DNA from: Nocardioides sp. R-C-SC26
Lineage (GTDB): Bacteria > Actinomycetota > Actinomycetes > Propionibacteriales > Nocardioidaceae
Assembly: GCF_021246465.1 (NCBI RefSeq)
Contig: NZ_JAHRHK010000006.1
Location: forward strand, 1-50,342
Direction of reading: 5' to 3'
DNA: 50,342 nt
Made by a program: the position numbers and the translations under genes. Below are positions 41,414-49,521 of the stretch, piece after piece. The notes beneath the pieces were generated by a model that was given only the letters and a program-made list of their open reading frames with translations, did not search any database and was not told the DNA's origin. Numbering within the stretch: position 1 is the stretch's first letter; each line of letters starts with the position of its first letter.

Positions 41414-42640
41414 ATGACGCTGCCCGCGCTGGACGCCGTCGAGCAACGCCTGCTGGGAGCGCTTCTCGAGAAGCAGGTCACCGTGCCGGCGTCCTACCCG
41501 ATGACCGCGAACGGCCTGCGCACCGCGTGCAACCAGAGCTCGAGCCGCCAGCCGGTCACCGACTACGACGAGCGCACCGTCACCGAGGGCGCCAAAGCGC
41601 TGAAGGACCGCGACCTGGTGCGGATCGTGTGGAGCGACAGCGGCCGACGGACCCTCAAGTACCACCAGCTCCTCAGCGACGTCCTCGATCTCGACGCCGC
41701 CGAGCGCGCCGTCGTCACCGTCCTGCTGCTGCGCGGGCCGCTCTCGCCCGGTGAGGTCCGCACCAGCGCCGACCGGCTGCACGCGTTCGCCGACAAGGCG
41801 GCCGCGGAGGCCACGCTGAACGCCCTGGCCGCCCGCGACGAACCCCTCGTGCGCGCGCTGCCGCGACGTGCCGGCGCACGGGAGGTGCGATGGGTCCACC
41901 TGCTGGGCGATCGCCCCGTCGACGTCGAGAGCCCGGGGGGCGCTGGAGATCCGGGGTCCGCGTCGTCCGAGCCGGACGTCGATCCGGAGGCTCGCGACGC
42001 CCGGGTGGAGGCCGCCTACGATGCGATCGCGCCGGCCTACGCGGACGCACTCGTCGACGAGCTCGACCACCTGCCGTTCGAGCGCTGGCTGCTCGACCGC
42101 GTCGTCCGCCTCGCAGGCGCGGCGCCCGTGGTCGAGGCGGGCTGCGGCCCGGGGCACCCCACGGCGCGCCTCGCCGACCTCGGCGCCGCCGCCACCGGGC
42201 TCGACGTGACGGCGGCGATGATCGAGCAGGCGCGGGCGCGTTTCGGTCAAGCCACCTACGAGGTCGGCGACCTGCGTCGCCTGATGCGTCCGACCACCGC
42301 CGGCGGCTGGGGCGCGGTGCTCGCCTGGTACTCCCTGATCCATTTCGGCGCGAGCGAACTGCCGACCGTGATCGAGGGTCTGGTGCGGCCGCTGCAGCCG
42401 GGTGGATGGCTGGTCTACGCCGGACATGCCGGCACGGGGGTCCGGCAGGTGGAGGAGTGGTTCGGCCACGACGTCGGGCTGAGCGTCGTCGAGCGCGAGC
42501 CGGCCGACGTGGCGGCGCTCTTCGAGACGGCCGGGCTGGTCGACGTCGAGTGGTACCGGCGCGCTCCGATCTCGGCGCGGGGGGAGACCACCGAGCGCGC
42601 CTACGTGCTGGGACGACGCCCCGGGGGCGGCGCCCACTAG
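41414..42640 (+). CDS. DUF480 (YceH) protein fused to a SAM methyltransferase
   Basis: This 408-residue protein joins two parts. Residues 1-170 are a DUF480/YceH double winged helix (LEKQVTVPASYPMTANGLRTAC at 19-40 is its signature). After an acidic Pro/Gly/Ser linker (171-195), residues 196-408 are a class I methyltransferase with the SAM loop EAGCGPGHPT (241-250) and the acidic TGLDVTAAMI. GAGGAG lies 6 nt before the ATG. Ordinary YceH proteins lack the second domain. The substrate of the methyltransferase is unknown. Confidence 0.87.
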   Translation: MTLPALDAVEQRLLGALLEKQVTVPASYPMTANGLRTACNQSSSRQPVTDYDERTVTEGAKALKDRDLVRIVWSDSGRRTLKYHQLLSDVLDLDAAERAVVTVLLLRGPLSPGEVRTSADRLHAFADKAAAEATLNALAARDEPLVRALPRRAGAREVRWVHLLGDRPVDVESPGGAGDPGSASSEPDVDPEARDARVEAAYDAIAPAYADALVDELDHLPFERWLLDRVVRLAGAAPVVEAGCGPGHPTARLADLGAAATGLDVTAAMIEQARARFGQATYEVGDLRRLMRPTTAGGWGAVLAWYSLIHFGASELPTVIEGLVRPLQPGGWLVYAGHAGTGVRQVEEWFGHDVGLSVVEREPADVAALFETAGLVDVEWYRRAPISARGETTERAYVLGRRPGGGAH

Positions 42641-42641
42641 C

Positions 42642-42920
42642 TCAGGCGGGTGACTCCTCCTCCTGGTCGACGTCGCTCTCGCCGTCCTCGTCGCGCGTGG
42701 CCTGCGTCGAGGTGTCCTCGGGCTGGCGCATCTCGTCGGGCAGCGCGTCCTCCACGGCCGGGTTGTCGGCGGGGTCGAGATCGGCCACCAGCGGAGCTCC
42801 GTCGTCCTCGCCGTCTCCGGTGAAGCCGTCGCTGAAGGGCACCGCGTCGGGGCCGCCCGGATCGGGCTCGCCCGGCTCGATCTGGGGCTCGGGTCGGGGG
42901 CCGAGGTCGTCGTCGCTCAT
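42642..42920 (-). CDS. Small acidic protein of unknown function
   Basis: This 92-residue protein is rich in D, E, P and G throughout and likely unfolded. No domain is recognised. It is 77 nt downstream of the NUDIX gene on the same strand and ends 1 bp from the stop of the convergent DUF480 fusion. It may be the last gene of the small-protein operon that starts at 43826. Confidence 0.6.
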   Translation of the reverse strand: MSDDDLGPRPEPQIEPGEPDPGGPDAVPFSDGFTGDGEDDGAPLVADLDPADNPAVEDALPDEMRQPEDTSTQATRDEDGESDVDQEEESPA

Positions 42921-42997
42921 CTGGCCAGCGTGCCCCGCGGGAGGGCGGCGCGGTTCACCCGACGCGGCGAGGAGACGTGGGTGGCCGCCGCGCCGGC

Positions 42998-43474
42998 TCA
43001 GAAGCCGAACGTCGTGTACGGCGGGATGTGCCCGGCGGCGATCCCGTCGAGGACGGCGCGCTCGTGCGGCACCACCGGCCCGGGCAGGTCGTCGAGCGAC
43101 GCGAGCGGACACCAGCGCAGCTCGGCGCACTTGGTGGGCTCCACGATGCGCGGGGTGCCGGTCCACGAGCGTGCAGTGAAGAAGAAGTCGATCCGCTCGT
43201 CGATCGGCAGGTCGTGCCGGGTGCGGTGCATGCCGGTGACGAACTCCAGGTCGAGGTCGGCGACGGCGATCTCCTCGGCCGCCTCGCGGCGCGCGGCGTC
43301 GAACGCCGTCTCGCCGCGCTCGACGTGCCCCGCCGCTGCCGCGGCCCAGTGCTCGTCCATGTAGCCCGTGCCGCGACGAAGCTGCAGCAGCACCTCCGTG
43401 ACGCCGTCCTGCTCGCGGAGGAGGAAGACGTAGGCGGCCGGGACGACGACGAAGCGGCCGTGCTCGGTGCTCAC
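42998..43474 (-). CDS. NUDIX hydrolase
   Basis: This 158-residue hydrolase cleaves a nucleoside diphosphate linked to another group. The NUDIX box spans residues 49-71: G49, E55, R63-E64 and E67-E68 are in place, but the usual Gly near the end is Ala70. The rest (LLQLRRGTGYMDEHWAAAAAGH) resembles dinucleotide-type members. The GTG start overlaps the stop of the 34-residue frame upstream (GTGA). The substrate cannot be told. Confidence 0.87.
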   Translation of the reverse strand: MSTEHGRFVVVPAAYVFLLREQDGVTEVLLQLRRGTGYMDEHWAAAAAGHVERGETAFDAARREAAEEIAVADLDLEFVTGMHRTRHDLPIDERIDFFFTARSWTGTPRIVEPTKCAELRWCPLASLDDLPGPVVPHERAVLDGIAAGHIPPYTTFGF

Positions 43475-43575
43475 TGGGAGGGCTGGTCCTGCGACGACCC
43501 GGCGTTCTCCTCCTGCTGCTCGGCGGCCGCGTTCTCGCCGTCGTTCTCGTCGGGCAGGTCGTCGCCGCCCATCAT
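43471..43575 (-). CDS. 34-residue acidic small protein
   Basis: ATG at 43575 opens a 34-codon frame whose product is rich in E, D, N and Q. Both ends overlap neighbours: the ATG with the antitoxin-like stop (ATGA) and the stop with the NUDIX start (GTGA). That double coupling argues for a real gene, but no family is known. Confidence 0.5.
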   Translation of the reverse strand: MMGGDDLPDENDGENAAAEQQEENAGSSQDQPSQ

Positions 43576-43826
43576 CGGGGGCCTCCGGGCGCGTCGTCGC
43601 CCGGGCGCCCGTCGAGCTTCTCCAAGCCCTCCTTGGCCTTGCTCTGCGCCTTGGCGATCTTGTCGCTGTGCTTGCCGCCGGTCCTCTGATCCACGGCCGC
43701 GGCCGCCTTGTCGATGCCGCCGGTGATCTTCTCGCCGTGCTTGTCCACGGCCTTGCCCACTTGGGCACGCACCTTGTCGGCGTCCACCTTCTTCGCCGCC
43801 CGCAGCGCCTTGTCGAGGAATCCCAC
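43572..43826 (-). CDS. Rv0909-type antitoxin-like protein
   Basis: This 84-residue Lys/Ala-rich helical protein matches the Rv0909/MT0933 antitoxin family: GFLDKALRAAKK at the start and KITGGIDKAAAAVDQRTGGKHSDKI in the middle (given by residues 33-57). The usual partner, an Rv0910-type START-fold toxin, is not in the window. The GTG start has a perfect AAGGAG 6 nt upstream. It leads the operon with the 34-residue ORF, NUDIX and acidic protein genes. Confidence 0.8.
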   Translation of the reverse strand: MGFLDKALRAAKKVDADKVRAQVGKAVDKHGEKITGGIDKAAAAVDQRTGGKHSDKIAKAQSKAKEGLEKLDGRPGDDAPGGPR

Positions 43827-43904
43827 GTCGCTCTCCTTCTGGTCGCAGATCACGCGCCACCGTGCAGATGACGGTGTGACGTCGATGCTTGCGAGACTAC
43901 CCAG

Positions 43905-44837
43905 GTGAGCGCGCCTGTGATCCCACCCGTCGTGGCGATCGTGGGCCCGACGGCGTCGGGGAAGACCGGGCTCTCGCTCGCCCTCGCCGAACGCCTCGAC
44001 GGCGAGATCGTCAACACCGACGCGATGGCGGTCTACCGCGGCATGGACATCGGCATCGCCAAGCCGGTCCCCGCCGAGCGACGCGGGATCCCGCACCATC
44101 TGCTCGACACCCTGAGCGTGCGCGACCCCGCCACGGTCGCGGAGTTCCAGATCTGGGCCCGAGCGGCGATCGCGGAGATCCGCTCCCGCGGCCGGAGCCC
44201 GGTGCTGGTCGGTGGCAGCGCGCTCTACACGCGCGCGATCGTCGACCGGTTCGAGTTCCCCGGCACCGACCCCGCCGTCCGCGAGCGGTGGGAGGCGGAG
44301 GCCGAACGGCTCGGCTCGGCGGCCCTGCACGCCCGGCTGGCGGAGGTCGATCCGAGCGCCGCGGCGAGCATCCTCCCCGACAACACCCGGCGGATCGTGC
44401 GGGCTCTGGAGGTCGTGGAGATCACCGGGCGTCCGTTCTCGGCGTCCCTGCCGGAGCTGACCTACGACGACCCGCGCACCGTCCAGATCGGCGTCGAGAT
44501 CGACCGACCGACACTGGATGCGCGGATCGAACGTCGCGTCGCGGCGATGTTCGACGACGGGTTGGTCGCGGAGGTCGAGCACCTGCTCGCCCAGGGGCTC
44601 CGCGAGGGCAGGACGGCATCGCGGGCTATCGGCTACCAGCAGGTGATCGCCCACCTCGACGGCGAGCTCGGCCTCGACGAGGCGCGCGAGCGCACCGTCG
44701 TCGCGACCCGGCAGTTCGCTCGTCGTCAGCTCGCGTGGTGGCGCAAGGATCCACGCATCGTCTGGCTGCCCTACGACGCACCCGACCTGGTGGAACGGGC
44801 CGTCGCTGCTGTGGGGGCCGTGCGCACCGTGGCGTGA
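43905..44837 (+). CDS. miaA: tRNA dimethylallyltransferase MiaA
   Basis: This 310-residue enzyme attaches a dimethylallyl group to A37 of tRNAs, giving the MiaB substrate. The P-loop GPTASGKT is at 14-21, the catalytic Asp39 in NTDAMAVYRGMD, then VLVGGSALYTRAI and AIGYQQV. The usual Ser after that Asp is Ala40, as in other actinobacteria. The GTG start at 43905 has no obvious ribosome site or TANNNT. An inverted repeat CACCGT/ACGGTG (43858-43876) lies between it and the divergent antitoxin-like gene. Confidence 0.95.
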   Translation: MSAPVIPPVVAIVGPTASGKTGLSLALAERLDGEIVNTDAMAVYRGMDIGIAKPVPAERRGIPHHLLDTLSVRDPATVAEFQIWARAAIAEIRSRGRSPVLVGGSALYTRAIVDRFEFPGTDPAVRERWEAEAERLGSAALHARLAEVDPSAAASILPDNTRRIVRALEVVEITGRPFSASLPELTYDDPRTVQIGVEIDRPTLDARIERRVAAMFDDGLVAEVEHLLAQGLREGRTASRAIGYQQVIAHLDGELGLDEARERTVVATRQFARRQLAWWRKDPRIVWLPYDAPDLVERAVAAVGAVRTVA

Positions 44838-44924
44838 GCGCCCAGCCGCTCGCCGGCCGGGCGTGTCGACAGGCGTCACGGGCGTGCCAGCAGGAATGTC
44901 GGTGGCCAGTGGCACGGTCCTCGG

Positions 44925-45506
44925 GTGACCTCCCGCTATCGCTACTACACCGCTGCCACCCTCGACGGCTTCCTCGCCGACGAGCACCACGACCTCGGCT
45001 GGCTCTTCGCCGCCCAGCAGGAGCGGGGCGCGGGGCACGACTACGACGCGTTCATCGCCGGCGTCGGTGCCGTGGTGATGGGTGCGAGCACCTCCACGTG
45101 GGTGGTCGACCACCTCGACCATCCCGACATCGGCGGCGCCTGGCCCTACGAGCAACCCGCGTTCGTCTTCACCCACCGCGACCTGCCGCGGGTGGCCGAG
45201 CAGATCCGGTTCGTGGAGGGGCCGGTCGCGGGCCATCGTGGGGCGATCGAGGCGGCCGCCGGTTCGCGCGACGTCTGGGTCATGGGCGGTGGCGGTCTGG
45301 CCTCCGACTTCGCCGACGCCGGCATGCTCGACGACGTCCTCATCACCGTCGCGCCCGTCGCGCTCGGGTCGGGCCAGCCGCTGTTCTCCCGTCCGGTCGA
45401 CCTGCAGCTCACCTGGACCGCGCGCGACGGCGACTTCGTCGCCGCGAGCTACGACGTGCTCGGCCCGCGGAAGAACCGGTCGGACGCGGCGGAGGGCGAG
45501 GGGTGA
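44925..45506 (+). CDS. RibD C-terminal/dihydrofolate-reductase-like protein
   Basis: This 193-residue protein has the reductase fold of RibD: YYTAATLDGFLAD at the start, VVMGASTSTWV, the NADPH loop VWVMGGGGLASDFADAG and ITVAPVALGSGQPLF. Such stand-alone actinobacterial members reduce unknown substrates and are rarely true folate reductases. The GTG start at 44925 has no clear ribosome site. Confidence 0.85.
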   Translation: MTSRYRYYTAATLDGFLADEHHDLGWLFAAQQERGAGHDYDAFIAGVGAVVMGASTSTWVVDHLDHPDIGGAWPYEQPAFVFTHRDLPRVAEQIRFVEGPVAGHRGAIEAAAGSRDVWVMGGGGLASDFADAGMLDDVLITVAPVALGSGQPLFSRPVDLQLTWTARDGDFVAASYDVLGPRKNRSDAAEGEG

Positions 45507-45594
45507 AGAACCTGAGATCCGCATCACATCGCCCGGTCGCGGGCGTTTATCCGTTCGCCGATGAGTCCGCGCTCGTGTCAGGGTCGGTCCTGCT

Positions 45595-47100
45595 ATGACG
45601 ACGACGCCTGAGTCTCTCGAGACGCCCGACGCCCCCGACCGCCAGCCCGCGACGCAGGCGGCGTCCCCACAGGCACCTGCCGGCGAGGCGAGCCCCGACT
45701 ACGGCGTGCTGCGCTGGCTGGTCGCCGGCACCTTCATCGTGATCCTCAACGAGACGATCATGGTCAACGCGATCCCGCGTCTGATGGTCGAGTTCTCCGT
45801 CGACTTCCGCGCCGCGCAGTGGCTCACGAGCGCGTTCATGCTGACGATGGCCGTGGTCATCCCGATCACCGGGTGGTTCCTGCAGCGGGTGACCACGCGC
45901 CAGGCCCTCGGTACCGCCATGAGCATCTTCTGTGCGGGCACGCTGCTCGCCGCCCTCGCGCCGACCTTCGAGGTGCTGCTCGCGGGGCGCATCGTGCAGG
46001 CGACCGGCACCGCGGTGATGATGCCGCTGCTGATGACCACCTTGATGACCGTCGTCGCCGAGCGCGACCGAGGCCGGATCATGGGCAACGTGACGCTGGC
46101 GATGTCGGTGGCGCCGGCCCTGGGCCCCGCGGTCTCCGGCGTGATCCTGGACGTCGCGTCGTGGCGCTGGATGTTCGGCGTCGTGCTCCCGATCGCCGCA
46201 CTGATCACCGTCGTGGGGCTGCAGCGCCTGCAGAACGTCGGTGAGACGGTCGCAGGCTCCGTCGACTGGTTCAGCGTCGCCCTCTCGGCCGCGGGCTTCG
46301 GTCCGCTGGTCTACGGCCTCTCGCAGTTCGGTGGAGACGCGGCGGCCTGGGTGCCGTGGACGTGTGTCGCGGTCGGCCTCGCGTCGATCGCCGTCTTCGT
46401 GGGGCGCCAGCTCCAGCTCCAGCGGGGCGGCTCGCCGCTGCTCGACCTCCGCGCGCTCAAGCACCGCTCGTTCACCCTGGCGCTGTTGCTGATGTCGGTG
46501 GCCTTCATGGCGATGCTGGGCTCGATGATCCTGCTCCCCACCTACCTGCAGGAGGTGCGCGGGCTCTCCGAGCTCGAGACCGGCCTCCTGGTGATGCCCG
46601 GCGGTCTCGCGATGGGTCTGCTCGGTCCGCAGGTCGGCAAGATCTACGACCGCGTCGGCGGCCGACCGCTCGTCATCCCGGGCTCGATGGCCGTCCTCGT
46701 CGCGCTGACCCTGCTCACGCGGGTCCAGGTCGACACCTCGATGGCCTACCTGCTGCCGGTGCACATCCTGCTCATGGTCGGCCTCGCCGCCGTCTTCACG
46801 CCGGTCTTCACCATCGGTCTCGGCGCCCTGCCGCCGGAGCTCTACTCCCACGGCAGCTCGCTGCTCGGCACGCTGCAGCAAGTCGCCGCGGCGGCCGGTG
46901 CGGCGATCATCGCCGCGGTGATCACGGCGCGGGAGACCAGCCTGCTCGGTGATGGAGTCGCGGCGTTGGAGGCCAAGGTCGGTGGCATGGAGTGGGGCTT
47001 CGGCGTCGGGGCGATCCTGGCGATCGTGGTGCTTGCCATCGCGATCGTGATGCCCGGCCGGGTGGCTGCCGGTGCGCCGGGCTCGCACAGCGGTCACTGA
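45595..47100 (+). CDS. DHA2-family MFS multidrug exporter
   Basis: This 501-residue transporter has a disordered start of about 35 residues and then about 14 membrane helices. Family marks are NETIMVNAIPRLMVEF in helix 1, WLTSAFMLTMAVVIPITGWF and the motif C-like ALGPAVSGVILDVASWRWMFGV. It probably exports drugs or dyes by proton antiport. The ATG at 45595 was taken as start; the 88-bp gap upstream has no clear regulator site. Confidence 0.9.
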   Translation: MTTTPESLETPDAPDRQPATQAASPQAPAGEASPDYGVLRWLVAGTFIVILNETIMVNAIPRLMVEFSVDFRAAQWLTSAFMLTMAVVIPITGWFLQRVTTRQALGTAMSIFCAGTLLAALAPTFEVLLAGRIVQATGTAVMMPLLMTTLMTVVAERDRGRIMGNVTLAMSVAPALGPAVSGVILDVASWRWMFGVVLPIAALITVVGLQRLQNVGETVAGSVDWFSVALSAAGFGPLVYGLSQFGGDAAAWVPWTCVAVGLASIAVFVGRQLQLQRGGSPLLDLRALKHRSFTLALLLMSVAFMAMLGSMILLPTYLQEVRGLSELETGLLVMPGGLAMGLLGPQVGKIYDRVGGRPLVIPGSMAVLVALTLLTRVQVDTSMAYLLPVHILLMVGLAAVFTPVFTIGLGALPPELYSHGSSLLGTLQQVAAAAGAAIIAAVITARETSLLGDGVAALEAKVGGMEWGFGVGAILAIVVLAIAIVMPGRVAAGAPGSHSGH

Positions 47101-47149
47101 CGCCGATCGTCGCGTCGTCGTCGGCGGTCGGGAGCGCGGGTCGCGGCAC

Positions 47150-47155
47150 TAGGTT
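47150..47155 (+). promoter_or_regulatory. -10 hexamer of a leaderless SDR gene
   Basis: TAGGTT lies 6 nt before the ATG at 47162, in the 61-bp gap after the MFS gene. Confidence 0.5.
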
Positions 47156-47161
47156 GACGCC

Positions 47162-47977
47162 ATGACCTCCCTCCCGACCTCCGGCGCCGCTCTCGTGACG
47201 GGCGCCTCCTCCGGCATCGGCCGCGAGATCGCGCGCGAGCTGGCCCGCCGTGGGCACGACGTCGTCCTGGTGGCGCGCTCGGCCGACAAGCTGGCCGAGC
47301 TCGCCGCCGAGCTGACCGCGAGCGGCGTCCGCGCCGAGGCGCTCGCCACCGATCTCGCCGATCGCGCGGCTCGGGCGGCCCTGCCTCAGCGCGTGTCCGA
47401 CCTCGGCCTCGATGTCACCATCCTGGTCAACAACGCGGGGCTCTCGACGCTCGGCCTCATCGCCGAGTCCGACCCCGAGGATGAGATGACGATGGTCGAG
47501 GTCGACGTCGTCGCCGTGGTCGATCTCTGCTCGCGCTTCCTGCCGGGCATGGTCGCGCGGCGGAGCGGTGCCGTCCTCAACGTCGCCTCGACGGCCGCGT
47601 TCCAGCCGCTGCCGGGCCAGGCGGGCTACGGCGCCGGCAAGGTGTTCGTCCTCTCCTACACCCAGAGCCTCGCGGCCGAGCTCAAGGGCACCGGCGTCAC
47701 CGCGACGACGCTGTGCCCCGGCCCGGTCGACACCGGCTTCGGGGAGACCGCCGGCTTCAGCAAGGAGGAGGCCGAGGCCGCGCTCCCGTCGGTGATGTGG
47801 GTCAGCGCCGCCGACGTCGCGCGGGCCGCCGTCGAGGGGATGGCGAAGGGCCGGCTCGTGGTCATCCCCGGAGCCGTCAACCGAGTCGCCGCCGCGATCT
47901 CCCAGGTCACCCCACGCACGCTGTTGCTGCCGATGCTCGCGAAGAGCCACCCGGCGCTGAAACGACGGGCGCGCTGA
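47162..47977 (+). CDS. Short-chain dehydrogenase/reductase (DltE/SDR type)
   Basis: This 271-residue SDR has TGASSGIG (13-20), NNAG and an active-site YGAGK in place of the usual YxASK. The extended C-terminal part (ARAAVEGMAKGRLVVIPG and a basic end) resembles the DltE-like group, which act on lipid or steroid ketones. It has its own leaderless promoter. The PPOX gene follows after 26 nt. Confidence 0.88.
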   Translation: MTSLPTSGAALVTGASSGIGREIARELARRGHDVVLVARSADKLAELAAELTASGVRAEALATDLADRAARAALPQRVSDLGLDVTILVNNAGLSTLGLIAESDPEDEMTMVEVDVVAVVDLCSRFLPGMVARRSGAVLNVASTAAFQPLPGQAGYGAGKVFVLSYTQSLAAELKGTGVTATTLCPGPVDTGFGETAGFSKEEAEAALPSVMWVSAADVARAAVEGMAKGRLVVIPGAVNRVAAAISQVTPRTLLLPMLAKSHPALKRRAR

Positions 47978-47990
47978 GGCGACCACCCCG

Positions 47991-47996
47991 TACCGT
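47991..47996 (+). promoter_or_regulatory. -10 hexamer of the PPOX gene
   Basis: TACCGT lies 7 nt before the GTG at 48004 and favours that start over an in-frame GTG at 47995, which overlaps the hexamer. Confidence 0.45.
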
Positions 47997-48003
47997 GGAC
48001 GAC

Positions 48004-48633
48004 GTGGAGGAGTGGCAGTTCGTCGATTCCGAGGCCGCACTCGCCGCGGTGCTCGGCACGTCGACTGCGGCTGCGGCCGGCAAGGTGCGCACGTCGTTGG
48101 CCGCGGAGGACCGCGCCTGGCTCGCGGCCTCGCCCTTCTGTGTCATGGCCACGGCCGATTCCGACGGGCGATGCGATGCCTCGCCCAAGGGCGATCCGGC
48201 CGGTCAGCTGGTGCACGTGATCGACGACGTCACGATCGCGATCGCCGAGCGCCCGGGCAATCGGCGCGCCGACGGGTATCGCAACCTCCTGGCCAACCCC
48301 TTCGTCGGGCTGAACTTCCTGATCCCCGGCCGCGGCGACACGCTGCGGGTCAACGGTCGCGCGCGCCTGGTGAGCGAGGCGCCGTTCTTCGACGCCATGA
48401 CGGTGCGCGGACATCGCCCGGTCCTGGCAGCGATGGTCGAGATCGAGACGGTCTTCTTCCACTGTGCCAAGGCTTTCCTGCGCTCGGGCCTGTGGGATCC
48501 CGAGACCTGGGTGCCGCAGCAGGTGCCGCGACGCGCGGTTCTGGCCCATCGCCTCGAGGGCGCCGGCCGCTCGCTGGAGGAGATCGACGCGCACTATGCC
48601 CCGGAGAACTACGAGCGAGGTCTCTATGGCTGA
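48004..48633 (+). CDS. Pyridoxamine-phosphate-oxidase-like flavoprotein
   Basis: This 209-residue protein has the split-barrel FMN-binding core: FCVMATADSDGRCDASPKGDP, then IAERPGNRRADGYRNLLANPFVGLNFLIPG (about 82-111) and FFHCAKAFLRSGLW. It resembles the MSMEG_1061-type PPOX group. The reaction is unknown. It overlaps dapF by 8 nt and is transcribed into it. Confidence 0.85.
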   Translation: MEEWQFVDSEAALAAVLGTSTAAAAGKVRTSLAAEDRAWLAASPFCVMATADSDGRCDASPKGDPAGQLVHVIDDVTIAIAERPGNRRADGYRNLLANPFVGLNFLIPGRGDTLRVNGRARLVSEAPFFDAMTVRGHRPVLAAMVEIETVFFHCAKAFLRSGLWDPETWVPQQVPRRAVLAHRLEGAGRSLEEIDAHYAPENYERGLYG

Positions 48634-49459
48634 GCAGTACCCCTTCCTCAAGGGCCACGGCACCCGCAACGACTTCGTGATCCTCCCCGACCTCGACGGC
48701 ACCCTGCACGGTCAGCTCGACGACGACCGCGTGCGCGCCCTGTGCGACCGACGCTCGGGCATCGGAGCGGACGGCGTGCTGCGCGTCGTGCGCGGCGGCG
48801 TCGTCGCCGGCACCGACCCGGCTGTGCCGTGGTTCATGGACTATCGCAACGCCGACGGGTCGGTCGCGGAGATGTGCGGCAACGGGATCCGCGTGTTCGG
48901 TCGCTACCTCGTCGCGGCCGGGCTGGCACGGGCCGACGAGCCGTTGCCGGTGGACACCCGCGACGGCGTCAAGGTGCTGACCTTCACGCCGTCCGGCGAG
49001 GTGACCGTCGACATGGGCGAGCCCCGCATCGCCGAGGAGACGACGGTCTCGGTGGGCGAGAGCGTCTGGTCGGCGTTGCACGTGGACATGGGGAACCCGC
49101 ACGCCGTCGCGTTCGTCGACGACCTGGCCGAGGCCGGAGCGCTGCTGGAGTCGCCGGTCTTCGACCTCGCGGTATACCCGCGGGGGGTGAACGTGGAGTT
49201 CGTGGTGCCGCGCGGGGAGCGGCACGTCGCCATGCGGGTGCACGAGCGCGGCTCGGGCGAGACCCAGTCGTGCGGCACCGGAGCCTGCGCGGTGATGGTG
49301 GCTGCGGCACTGCGCGAACAGCCCGACGGCGGCGCACGCGACGTCGACTACCGCGTGGATCTCCCCGGCGGCACGCTCACCATCCGGTGGACCGCCGGCA
49401 ACCGGATCCAGATGACCGGCCCCGCCGAGATCGTGGCCTCCGGCGCGACCGGACTCTGA
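48626..49459 (+). CDS. dapF: Diaminopimelate epimerase
   Basis: This 277-residue enzyme makes meso-diaminopimelate for lysine and peptidoglycan. The two catalytic cysteines are Cys84 (AEMCGNGIR) and Cys216 (QSCGTGAC), and the two halves show the pseudo-symmetric fold. The ATG lies 8 nt inside the PPOX stop. miaA is 4 kb upstream; in many actinobacteria the two are adjacent, so four to five genes are inserted here. A perfect 11-bp inverted repeat follows the stop. Confidence 0.95.
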   Translation: MAEQYPFLKGHGTRNDFVILPDLDGTLHGQLDDDRVRALCDRRSGIGADGVLRVVRGGVVAGTDPAVPWFMDYRNADGSVAEMCGNGIRVFGRYLVAAGLARADEPLPVDTRDGVKVLTFTPSGEVTVDMGEPRIAEETTVSVGESVWSALHVDMGNPHAVAFVDDLAEAGALLESPVFDLAVYPRGVNVEFVVPRGERHVAMRVHERGSGETQSCGTGACAVMVAAALREQPDGGARDVDYRVDLPGGTLTIRWTAGNRIQMTGPAEIVASGATGL

Positions 49460-49467
49460 TCGACATC

Positions 49468-49496
49468 TCACCGTGACACCACCGCTGTCACGGTGA
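49468..49496. terminator. 11-bp inverted repeat between dapF and the last SDR gene
   Basis: TCACCGTGACA and TGTCACGGTGA form a perfect stem with a 7-nt loop (CCACCGC), 8 nt after the dapF stop and 12 bp before the SDR -10 (49509). It may be a dapF terminator, or an operator, since it covers the SDR -35 position. The sequence cannot decide between the two. Confidence 0.55.
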
Positions 49497-49508
49497 ACGC
49501 GGCGGCTC

Positions 49509-49514
49509 TATGCT
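49509..49514 (+). promoter_or_regulatory. -10 hexamer of the last SDR gene
   Basis: TATGCT lies 7 nt before the ATG at 49522 and supports that start over an in-frame codon at 49510 inside the hexamer. Confidence 0.5.
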
Positions 49515-49521
49515 CCGGTCC

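Noticed and set aside
43572..43826. A complete toxin-antitoxin pair
   Set aside because: The known partner type (Rv0910-like START-fold protein) is absent; neither the 34-residue ORF nor the NUDIX protein resembles it.
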